Shown here in pieces: positions 1 through 5,783 of a DNA stretch of 9,353 nucleotides. How positions within the stretch are numbered: the first letter of the stretch is position 1; each line of letters begins with the position of its first letter. This DNA comes from JADKBO01 sp037968395 (GTDB lineage Bacteria > Bacteroidota > Bacteroidia > Chitinophagales > Saprospiraceae), in contig JBBKVK010000100.1 of the NCBI GenBank assembly GCA_037968395.1, positions 1 to 9,353 on the forward strand, given 5' to 3'. The position numbers and the translations under genes are program-made. The notes beneath the pieces are model-generated. The model saw nothing but the letters and a program-made list of their open reading frames with translations. It was not told the DNA's origin and did no database searches.

Positions 1-30
1 GGTCTATACTACGGGGTAGTATTAAGATAA
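1..30 (+). CDS. C-terminal tail of an upstream gene (partial, unidentified)
   Basis: Reading from base 1 gives nine residues, G-L-Y-Y-G-V-V-L-R, then TAA at 28-30. The alternating aromatic and hydrophobic residues would suit the last strand of an outer-membrane beta barrel, but nine residues are far too few to name a family. Support for a gene ending here comes mainly from the strong intrinsic terminator starting 21 bases after the stop. A second frame (from base 3) stays open to a TAA at 36-38, so the frame is not certain. Confidence 0.4.
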   Translation, partial: GLYYGVVLR

Positions 31-50
31 TTTTTTAAAAAAATAATATA

Positions 51-81
51 AAAAAGGGGTAGTGAAATCTACCCCTTTTTT
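51..81 (+). terminator. Strong rho-independent terminator
   Basis: A perfect 12-bp stem (51-62 pairing with 69-80, arms AAAAAGGGGTAG and CTACCCCTTTTT) closes a six-base loop, TGAAAT. The 3' arm runs into a tract of six T. The A and T tracts on both sides mean it could stop transcription in either direction. It probably ends the transcript of the gene upstream of the window. It also lies only 17 bases before the TTG start of the next gene, so any transcript of that gene begun upstream must pass through it. Confidence 0.88.
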
Positions 82-98
82 ATTTAAATTTTTCTGTA

Positions 99-737
99 TT
101 GAAATATTTATATATATCCCTTATGTTTTTTCTAAGTCAAAATATAAGTAGCCAGAAATTTATAATTTTGGATAGTGACTTTAGTTTAATAGAGAAAAAG
201 GACTTTAAAGCTGATAGTAAAAACAGCCTAATTATGGGGCATGTGCTATACAATAGCTCAGACGATTCAGCAGAATTCAACATCAAATTTCCAGAGATGG
301 AAAAATGGATTTTACGTGATACTATTTTGATAAAGTATAAAAATGATACTATATTTTCTCAACAGTTTGTAGGGACTTTAAGCGAAAACTTTATATTTAA
401 GAGCATTTTACAGCCTAGTGAAAATGATTTTGGATTAAAGGCTGCCGGATTTGAAATAGATGAAGTCCAAGAAATGGATGGCATTATCACTATATCTTGG
501 CTTGCACCACCTAATTTAAAACATGTTGTAAATAAAGCTGTTTCAACCCTCAAGGATAACCTACTTCAATCCGTGACATTTTTAGATACGCAAGACAAAA
601 TAATGAATCAAACTATCTATGAAAAGTATGAATTAATTAATACAATGCCAATTCCAGTGCATATTTCTACTCGATTTGTAACAGATGACAAATCTATAAT
701 TAAAGTTCTAAAATTAAAGAATGTTAAAATTAATTAA
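99..737 (+). CDS. Secreted protein of unknown function, first gene of the YidD-like operon
   Basis: The product has 212 residues and I do not recognise the family. An N-terminal signal peptide (a lysine at residue 2, a hydrophobic core to about residue 12, likely cleavage after S-S-Q near residue 19) sends it to the periplasm or beyond. No lipobox cysteine or later membrane segment is visible. The mature part alternates short hydrophobic and charged stretches, as in a beta-rich domain, and has no cysteines. The start is TTG at 99: there is no in-frame ATG upstream, and the first ATG (123) would remove most of the signal peptide. The 3' end overlaps the YidD-like gene by 17 bp, which suggests translational coupling and a shared role. 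The protein could be a partner or a substrate of the downstream products. That is inference from position only. Confidence 0.8.
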   Translation: MKYLYISLMFFLSQNISSQKFIILDSDFSLIEKKDFKADSKNSLIMGHVLYNSSDDSAEFNIKFPEMEKWILRDTILIKYKNDTIFSQQFVGTLSENFIFKSILQPSENDFGLKAAGFEIDEVQEMDGIITISWLAPPNLKHVVNKAVSTLKDNLLQSVTFLDTQDKIMNQTIYEKYELINTMPIPVHISTRFVTDDKSIIKVLKLKNVKIN

Positions 738-1140
738 GGGTATGAATTTTGTCATGTTGTTGTGCTTTGGGTTATCGATATATTCACAAACAAATGCAGA
801 CTTAAATTTTTTCGATAATTCAATTTCAATGATTTATCAAAAAAAACTTAAGACAAAAGAAATCTTTAAAGAAAACCTAAAGGGTAATGGTTCAGAAATT
901 CAATATTTTGCTACTGGCCTATTTTTTATTTATAAAGAGTTTATATCTTCTCAAGATTTTAATAGCTGTGCTTTTTACCCTTCTTGTTCGGTATATGGTC
1001 TTGAATGTGTTAAAAAACATGGTCTAATGAATGGAAGTATAATGACATTTGATCGACTTACTAGGTGCAATGGGTTTAGCCCTGAAAAATATGAAAAAGA
1101 TTATAAAAAAAATCTATTTATAGACCCTCTAGAAAACTAA
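721..1140 (+). CDS. YidD-family protein with a signal peptide
   Basis: The product has 139 residues. The region from about 62 to 136 carries the YidD (DUF37, PF01809) signature in order: C83, Y-P-S-C-S-V-Y at 86-92, E95, the H-G pair at 100-101, R-L-T-R-C at 112-116, and D-P at 135-136. Ordinary YidD is a small cytoplasmic-side membrane protein, about 70-85 residues, that aids YidC-dependent insertion and is usually encoded near rpmH, rnpA and yidC. None of those is visible here. This version instead has a signal peptide (K3, K6, hydrophobic core about 9-20, cleavage near Y-S-Q at 21-23) and a linker of about 40 residues, so the conserved domain is predicted to be exported. ATG 721 is preferred over ATG 742 because only the longer form has the positive n-region. 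It overlaps the preceding gene by 17 bp, and its stop codon directly touches the next start. Family assignment is firm; the role is unknown. Confidence 0.85.
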   Translation: MLKLIKGMNFVMLLCFGLSIYSQTNADLNFFDNSISMIYQKKLKTKEIFKENLKGNGSEIQYFATGLFFIYKEFISSQDFNSCAFYPSCSVYGLECVKKHGLMNGSIMTFDRLTRCNGFSPEKYEKDYKKNLFIDPLEN

Positions 1141-1974
1141 TTGTTGTTGAAAAAAAACATTTTGATAAAGCTTGTCCAATTCATAACCCTAATATTTATT
1201 TGTGTAAATTTAAAATCACAGAGTATAGATAGTATAAATACCGTAAAATTCGCTAGCTTTTTAGAGGATAGCAAATTACATAAATTCGCAGCCGAAGAGT
1301 ATGAAAGGCTATACTTCTATTATCCACATGAATCTTCTTTTTTTAATAAAATGCTTAAAAACTATAGACTTTCAGGTAATATTAAGGCAATTTCTCAACG
1401 CATAAATAATAATACTATAAAATCAGATACTGCTATAATAATATACACATTAGGTTTAATTGATGCAAAACAATATGAAGAAGCAACTCAAGTATTAAAA
1501 TACAACTCCAATTTAGTCCCCATTGAAATACGCAATAGATTAGAACTAGATTTGAAGCTGATAAAAGGAGAATATAAAAGTGCTTTAACAACGTATAATG
1601 CAAACGAAATGACTGATACTTCATATTTGTCTAGGATAGTAGGAGGAATAATGTTGCCAAGAAAAAGCCCCCTAATTGCTGGTATTATGTCTGGACTCAT
1701 ACCAGGATCTGGTAGAGCCTATGCTCATGATTATAAAGATGGTATCGTAAGCTTAATATTTGTAGCATCAACCGGATATCAAGCATACAGGAGGTTTAAA
1801 GATAAAGGAGTGAAGTCTGTTTCAGGTTGGATTTATGGAGGCTTAACTTTAGGCTTCTATATAGGCAATATTTATGGGTCTGTATCCTCAGCTAAAATGT
1901 TTAATCAAAAAAAGAGAGATGAGTACAATGTCAACACTAAAAACTACCTTGATTTGTATTATTCTGATCTTTAG
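1141..1974 (+). CDS. Secreted TPR-like protein with C-terminal I-P-G-x-G membrane domain (paralogue 1)
   Basis: The product has 277 residues. A signal peptide (K4, K5, K10, core about 11-22, likely cleavage near K-S-Q-S at 25-28) is followed by helical repeats resembling degenerate TPRs between about 35 and 155, for example A-A-E-E-Y-E-R-L-Y at 50-58 and Y-E-E-A at 112-115. The last 100 residues hold a glycine-rich domain that begins I-P-G-S-G-R-A-Y at 187-194 and continues with two hydrophobic segments (about 200-215 and 229-248), ending in a charged tail. The layout and motif resemble the DUF5683 and TM2-type P-G-x-G-Q-x-Y proteins of Bacteroidota. The upstream stop TAA ends at 1140, and only TTG codons (1141, 1144, 1147) can start a protein that keeps the signal peptide. 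It is a distant paralogue of the next gene, which its 3' end overlaps. A scaffold or partner role for the YidD-like protein is inferred from position. Confidence 0.78.
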   Translation: MLLKKNILIKLVQFITLIFICVNLKSQSIDSINTVKFASFLEDSKLHKFAAEEYERLYFYYPHESSFFNKMLKNYRLSGNIKAISQRINNNTIKSDTAIIIYTLGLIDAKQYEEATQVLKYNSNLVPIEIRNRLELDLKLIKGEYKSALTTYNANEMTDTSYLSRIVGGIMLPRKSPLIAGIMSGLIPGSGRAYAHDYKDGIVSLIFVASTGYQAYRRFKDKGVKSVSGWIYGGLTLGFYIGNIYGSVSSAKMFNQKKRDEYNVNTKNYLDLYYSDL

Positions 1975-2785
1975 AACTTTACAAACTGATTGTCAAAATA
2001 GACAAGATTCAATTTTAGCTGACTATTTATATAGCAATGGTAATATTGATTTGGCATTAAAAGAAAATTTAAAATCATATTTATTTTCAAACCATCAGTC
2101 TGACAAATATTTACCTCTTAAAGTTGCTAATTTATTTTTTGAAGTTAATGATTACCAAAATGCAATAAAATACCTAGATATCCAATATAACTCCTTAGGT
2201 CTTGATGACCCAAAGAGAGAAGAAATTAGATATCAAAAGATAAAAATATATATTACAACTAATCAATTTAAAAGTGCGGAAATTGAAATTTTACAACTTA
2301 ATGAACGCTCAGTTTCTGATTTAAATAAATATTACTTTTATAAAGGAATGATTTATTATCTAAATGATGAATATGTTAATGGACTTAATGTCTTAAACCG
2401 CCTAAATTATTTGGATGTAGAAAGTTATAAGAAGCTAAACACTATTTGTAAGTTATTAATTATTAATTTAAAAAAGAAAACAGACGCTTACCAAATTGCA
2501 AGTGGCATCATACCCGGACTAGGACAATATTTTTCTGGTGATATACCATCAGGACTAAATTCTACAATATTAAATGGAGGTCTATTGTATTTGTTCTTTT
2601 CAGTTGGAGAACGATTATCTTATGGTGATGCATTTTTATCAGTTGGTCCTTGGCTATCTAGATATTTTATTGGTGGCGTTGGAAATGCTAAGACTGCTGC
2701 CTTAACGAAGAAAAACAAAAAGAAAGCAAAATTGATCAAAGAGACATTAAATATTATTTCAACAGCCCAACACTCTAATCAATAG
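1928..2785 (+). CDS. Secreted TPR-like protein with C-terminal I-P-G-L-G-Q membrane domain (paralogue 2)
   Basis: The product has 285 residues from ATG 1928. That start is preferred because it gives a clean signal peptide (K4, core about 7-16) and has AGAGAG 6-11 bases upstream. ATG 1919 is also possible, and the frame stays open back to a TTG at 1874. The cysteine near residue 22 (T-D-C) does not sit in a lipobox. Helix-rich TPR-like repeats span about 26-182, for example D-Y-Q-N-A-I-K-Y. The C-terminal domain starts at I-P-G-L-G-Q-Y-F-S-G-D (about 195-205), continues with hydrophobic glycine-rich segments (about 209-228 and 235-252), and ends in a lysine-rich tail. The same two-part layout as the preceding protein points to an old tandem duplication. 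It overlaps that gene by 47 bp, and its tail overlaps the converging gene by 11 bp. Function unknown. Confidence 0.8.
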   Translation: MSTLKTTLICIILIFRTLQTDCQNRQDSILADYLYSNGNIDLALKENLKSYLFSNHQSDKYLPLKVANLFFEVNDYQNAIKYLDIQYNSLGLDDPKREEIRYQKIKIYITTNQFKSAEIEILQLNERSVSDLNKYYFYKGMIYYLNDEYVNGLNVLNRLNYLDVESYKKLNTICKLLIINLKKKTDAYQIASGIIPGLGQYFSGDIPSGLNSTILNGGLLYLFFSVGERLSYGDAFLSVGPWLSRYFIGGVGNAKTAALTKKNKKKAKLIKETLNIISTAQHSNQ

Positions 2786-3290
2786 ATGTATCAATAAGTC
2801 TCAATCTATACTTTTTACCAATAAGTAGGGTTCTTTTATAAAAAAACTTTTGGATAAGCCATCCAGCGGCTAAAGCAGTACCACCGATAACAAAAGTGTC
2901 TGTTCCAAACTGGTAATTACCACTTGCAGCTGCCAAACCACCAAATACAAACCATCCAGCACCAAATGTCATTAGTCCTTTTCCAAGATAACTTGCGATT
3001 GGTCGATATCGCCTAATATGAGAAATCTGATCAATGCTAACTAGGGCATCAGGAAAAACAATAGTATTTTCTTGAACCATCAATTTTTGAATTTTACCAG
3101 AAAGCCACTCGTCAGATTGAAATATTTTGTACTCAAACCTTTCTCCTTCAACTAGCTTAATTGTACTTGGGTCATTTATAGTTTCTATTTGTAAGAACCG
3201 CTGAGCAAAGCTGATGTTAGAGCATAGTAGTAGTAGAAACAATAAAGTTATGAACTTAGGAATAGATAATGTCAAATTGATTTTAATCAT
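2775..3290 (-). CDS. Secreted protein with two glycine-rich membrane segments, function unknown
   Basis: The product has 171 residues. It has a strong signal peptide (K3, core about 13-24, cleavage after S-F-A-Q at 27-30). A segment at about 32-92 is rich in charged and beta-type residues. Two hydrophobic glycine-rich segments follow (about 102-123 and 132-150), and a basic C-terminal part (K-R-T near 152, R-L-R-L near 162) ends the protein. I do not recognise the family. The paired glycine-rich segments are reminiscent of the C-terminal domains of the two convergent TPR-like proteins, but no shared P-G-x-G motif is present. It runs toward the preceding operon and overlaps its last gene by 11 bp, so the two transcripts share their 3' ends and no terminator fits between them. 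Its own promoter is visible at 3310-3339. Confidence 0.78.
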   Translation of the reverse strand: MIKINLTLSIPKFITLLFLLLLCSNISFAQRFLQIETINDPSTIKLVEGERFEYKIFQSDEWLSGKIQKLMVQENTIVFPDALVSIDQISHIRRYRPIASYLGKGLMTFGAGWFVFGGLAAASGNYQFGTDTFVIGGTALAAGWLIQKFFYKRTLLIGKKYRLRLIDTSID

Positions 3291-3309
3291 AATATTATTG
3301 TTTATTTTA

Positions 3310-3339
3310 AAAAACTAATCCTTAGGATATAATGTCAAA
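3310..3339 (-). promoter_or_regulatory. Bacteroidota-type promoter for the gene at 2775-3290
   Basis: On the - strand a -33 TTTG (CAAA at 3336-3339) is followed after 18 bases by TAGTTTTT (3310-3317), matching TAnnTTTG at all but the last base. This fits the published Bacteroidota consensus and would start transcription near 3303, about 13 bases before the ATG. A perfect palindrome with a single central base, ATCCTTAGGAT (3318-3328), fills the spacer and could be an operator. Confidence 0.55.
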
Positions 3340-3453
3340 AATATGAAAGAAATTATTGGTATTATACTAAAGCAGTGTTAAGAATAAGTTACTTGTATAT
3401 TCACCATACTAATTTGTCATATTCTATATTCCAACATATTATGAAAAATCAAT

Positions 3454-3470
3454 ATACTTAAGTATGTTTG
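3454..3470 (+). promoter_or_regulatory. Putative -7 box overlapping a 12-bp palindrome, upstream of the glycosyltransferase
   Basis: TATGTTTG at 3463-3470 matches the Bacteroidota -7 consensus TAnnTTTG and would place a transcription start about 25 bases before the ATG at 3502. No TTTG lies at the expected -33 distance, so the promoter is either weak or helped by a regulator. The perfect palindrome ATACTTAAGTAT at 3454-3465 overlaps the first bases of the box and is a candidate regulator site. Confidence 0.35.
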
Positions 3471-3501
3471 CATTATCAACTTGACTCTATTAACCAGCTA
3501 A

Positions 3502-4641
3502 ATGACCAATAAAAATATAACATTTGTCAATAGACATTACCCTCCTAATCTAAATGTAACTGGTGAAAACATATGGGATATAGCAAACTATTTAATAAAA
3601 AATCATAAAATAAATGTACATGTCGTTCATGTAGATAGAGACTATACTGGCGGTGGAATAATGAGAGAGCCCGTTGGGACTGCCCACTTAGTTAAAACCA
3701 TTTATGACGGTAATAACAGAATGCTTAGATATCTAGCAGGAATGTGGGATGGTTATTATTTAATCAAAAGAGCTAAAAAACTTAACAAAGGGCCAATAGT
3801 TGTATTAACAAGTCCTCCATTACTCCCAATGTGGGCATCGATGATGCTTATGAAAAAAGAATGGATCTTGTGGAGTATGGATCTTTTTCCAGAAGGATTT
3901 GGAGCAATAAATGAAATAAAAACTACGAGTTGGTTTTACAAATTTTCATTAAGAAAAACTTACGAAAATGCACCATCAAAAATTATAGCATTAGGCCCTA
4001 AACAAAAATTAACAATAGAAAAAAAATACAATAGAGTTTTAGATGGTGTTATCCTGCCATGTGGGGTCTTTGCAGAAAATAAAAGTACTAGCGCCATACC
4101 CGAATGGAAAAAAGAACCTAATAAAATATATTTTGGATATTTAGGCAATTGTGGCATTCCACATAATCCAAATTTTGTTAAAGCAGCAATGGATGCTATT
4201 GACTCAACCAAACATGTAATGATATTGGTAGCGTATGGTGTCTATGCTGAGGAATTAAAATCATATGCAATAGGTCAAAATGGTATTCAAATAATGGATA
4301 ACGTACCTCGCAATGAATTAAGTCATATTGATGTACATCTCGTGACATTATTACCAAGTTGGACACATATAGCCGTGCCTAGTAAAGCAGTAAGTAGCGT
4401 TACTTCTGGATCTAGTATGATATTTTGTGGAAAAAAGGAAAGTGACAATTGGGAGCTATTACAAAATGCTGCTTGGCAAATTAATGATGATGATCAGTTA
4501 AAAGAAAACCTAATTAAGCTGATTAAGACAATCGATATGGAAAGTATCAAATTAAAAAGAAAACAAGCGACAGAAATCGCTAAAAAATTAAATAATATTA
4601 TCTTTGAAAGCTATGATACCATAGCGTCTTGGGCAAAATAA
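3502..4641 (+). CDS. GT-B fold glycosyltransferase (GT4-like)
   Basis: The product has 379 residues and no signal peptide or membrane segment. It is predicted to transfer a sugar from a nucleotide-sugar donor to a growing surface glycan on the cytoplasmic face of the inner membrane. The N-terminal half shows the layout of WbuB-like glycosyltransferases: R-H-Y-P-P at 11-15, the T-S-P-P-L-L-P loop at 103-109, and W-S-M-D-L-F-P-E-G at 124-132. The C-terminal half begins Y-F-G-Y-L-G-N at 210-216 and includes H-I-D-V-H-L-V at 275-281 and V-P-S-K at 292-295, the donor-side loop typical of GT4. The usual E-x7-E donor motif after that loop is not clear. The epimerase gene follows after 5 bases, so the two form a transcription unit. 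The family is fairly sure; donor and acceptor are unknown. Confidence 0.8.
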   Translation: MTNKNITFVNRHYPPNLNVTGENIWDIANYLIKNHKINVHVVHVDRDYTGGGIMREPVGTAHLVKTIYDGNNRMLRYLAGMWDGYYLIKRAKKLNKGPIVVLTSPPLLPMWASMMLMKKEWILWSMDLFPEGFGAINEIKTTSWFYKFSLRKTYENAPSKIIALGPKQKLTIEKKYNRVLDGVILPCGVFAENKSTSAIPEWKKEPNKIYFGYLGNCGIPHNPNFVKAAMDAIDSTKHVMILVAYGVYAEELKSYAIGQNGIQIMDNVPRNELSHIDVHLVTLLPSWTHIAVPSKAVSSVTSGSSMIFCGKKESDNWELLQNAAWQINDDDQLKENLIKLIKTIDMESIKLKRKQATEIAKKLNNIIFESYDTIASWAK

Positions 4642-4646
4642 ATAAA

Positions 4647-5699
4647 ATGAATATAGCTTTAATAACAGGATCAGGGGGATTAATTGGGAGTGAATCGGTA
4701 ACCTTTTTTTCTCAGCATTTTGATAAAGTAATTGGAATTGACAATGATATGAGAAGTTACTTTTTCGGCAAAGAAGCTTCTACTGATTGGAATGTTCAAA
4801 ATATAAGATCAAAAGTGGACAATTATGAACATTACAGTATCGATATTAGAAATCATGAAGACTTAGAAAGGGTGTTTGAAAAATACAATACTGATATTAA
4901 ACTAATTGTACATACTGCTGCTCAACCCAGCCACGACTGGGCAGCAAAAGAACCACTTACTGACTTTGCAGTAAATGCTACGGGGACAATTAACCTCTTA
5001 GAATTAACTAGACAAAACTGTAAAGAAGCTGTTTTCATTTTTACATCCACAAATAAAGTATACGGAGACAACCCAAACTATCTTCCATTAGTTGAAAAAG
5101 AAACAAGATGGGAAATAGATAAGTCCCACCCATATTACCAAAATGGAATTGATGAAAATATGAGCCTAGATAATACAAAGCACTCTGTATTTGGAGCATC
5201 AAAAGTAGCCGCTGATGTGATGGCTCAAGAATATGGCAAATATTTTGACATGAATGTAGGAATCTTCAGAGGAGGCTGTCTGACAGGACCAAATCATAGT
5301 GGTGCACAATTGCATGGTTTTCTATCTTATCTTATGAAAGCAACCGTCAAGGGAATCCCATATACCATCTTTGGCTATAATGGTAAACAGGTTAGAGACA
5401 ACATCCATAGTTCAGATTTAGTAAATATGTTTTGGCATTTCTATCAAAACCCAAAAAAAGGGGTGACCTACAATGCTGGAGGAGGAAGATTTGCAAATTG
5501 CTCTATGATTGAAGCGATACACCTTTGTGAAGAAATTTCTGGTAAAAAACTTAATTATACTTTAGGAAATGAGGCTAGAAGTGGAGATCATATTTGGTAC
5601 ATTAGTGATGTGTCAAAGTTTAAAAAAGACTATCCAAAATGGGAATACAAATGGAACCTTAAAGATACTATGGTAGATATTTTTAAAAGTATTAAGTAA
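4647..5699 (+). CDS. NAD-dependent epimerase/dehydratase, RfbE (CDP-tyvelose 2-epimerase)-like extended SDR
   Basis: The product has 350 residues from ATG 4647, a start that places the Rossmann fold right at the N-terminus. The nucleotide-binding motif G-S-G-G-L-I-G is at 8-14, with I-D-N-D at 31-34 ending the second strand. H-T-A-A-Q-P-S-H is near 89-96, and S-T-N-K-V-Y-G near 134-140 supplies the catalytic Ser/Thr. The stretches S-T-N-K-V-Y-G-D and G-K-Q-V-R-D are shared with CDP-tyvelose 2-epimerase, so a sugar-nucleotide substrate is likely, though its identity cannot be read. The usual Y-x3-K catalytic pair appears as F-G-A-S-K at 182-186: the lysine is kept but the tyrosine is phenylalanine. 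I recall this substitution in relatives of this subfamily but could not check it. It lies 5 bases after the glycosyltransferase and probably supplies that enzyme or its pathway with sugar. Confidence 0.85.
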   Translation: MNIALITGSGGLIGSESVTFFSQHFDKVIGIDNDMRSYFFGKEASTDWNVQNIRSKVDNYEHYSIDIRNHEDLERVFEKYNTDIKLIVHTAAQPSHDWAAKEPLTDFAVNATGTINLLELTRQNCKEAVFIFTSTNKVYGDNPNYLPLVEKETRWEIDKSHPYYQNGIDENMSLDNTKHSVFGASKVAADVMAQEYGKYFDMNVGIFRGGCLTGPNHSGAQLHGFLSYLMKATVKGIPYTIFGYNGKQVRDNIHSSDLVNMFWHFYQNPKKGVTYNAGGGRFANCSMIEAIHLCEEISGKKLNYTLGNEARSGDHIWYISDVSKFKKDYPKWEYKWNLKDTMVDIFKSIK

Positions 5700-5726
5700 G
5701 AGTGTAAGTTTATTTAAGTGTAAATT

Positions 5727-5752
5727 GTTATTTCAATTTGGAATAAAATAAC
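5727..5752. terminator. Weak stem-loop between convergent genes, possible terminator
   Basis: GTTATTT (5727-5733) pairs perfectly with AAATAAC (5746-5752) around a 12-base loop, between the stop of the epimerase gene (5699) and the stop of the convergent gene (5784). The stem is almost all A-T and no clean T tract follows on either strand, so termination is only suggested by position. The rest of this 84 bp gap holds nothing recognisable. Confidence 0.22.
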
Positions 5753-5783
5753 GCATAGAGGTATAAATAGAAATAATTCAATA

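Noticed and set aside
6..22. Hairpin ATACTAC-GGG-GTAGTAT at the left edge
   Set aside because: The 7-bp stem is perfect but lies in the probable coding tail, has no T tract directly after it, and a much better terminator follows at 51-81.
359..553. Small - strand open frame inside the first secreted-protein gene
   Set aside because: It lies wholly within a better supported coding gene on the other strand and shows no recognisable features.
1433..1700. Two overlapping - strand open frames inside the first TPR-like gene
   Set aside because: Both are antisense to a gene with a clear signal peptide and domain layout; their products look like random low-complexity translations.
1985..1996. Cysteine near the end of the signal peptide of the second TPR-like protein as a lipoprotein site
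   Set aside because: The residues before it (Q-T-D-C) do not fit a lipobox, which needs a small residue next to the cysteine and a leucine-like residue at -3.
3960..4211. - strand open frame of 83 codons inside the glycosyltransferase gene
   Set aside because: It is antisense to conserved glycosyltransferase motifs and has no family resemblance.
5701..5724. Short direct repeat AGTGTAA at 5701 and 5717
   Set aside because: It is only seven bases, occurs twice, and sits in AT-rich spacer, so chance is enough.
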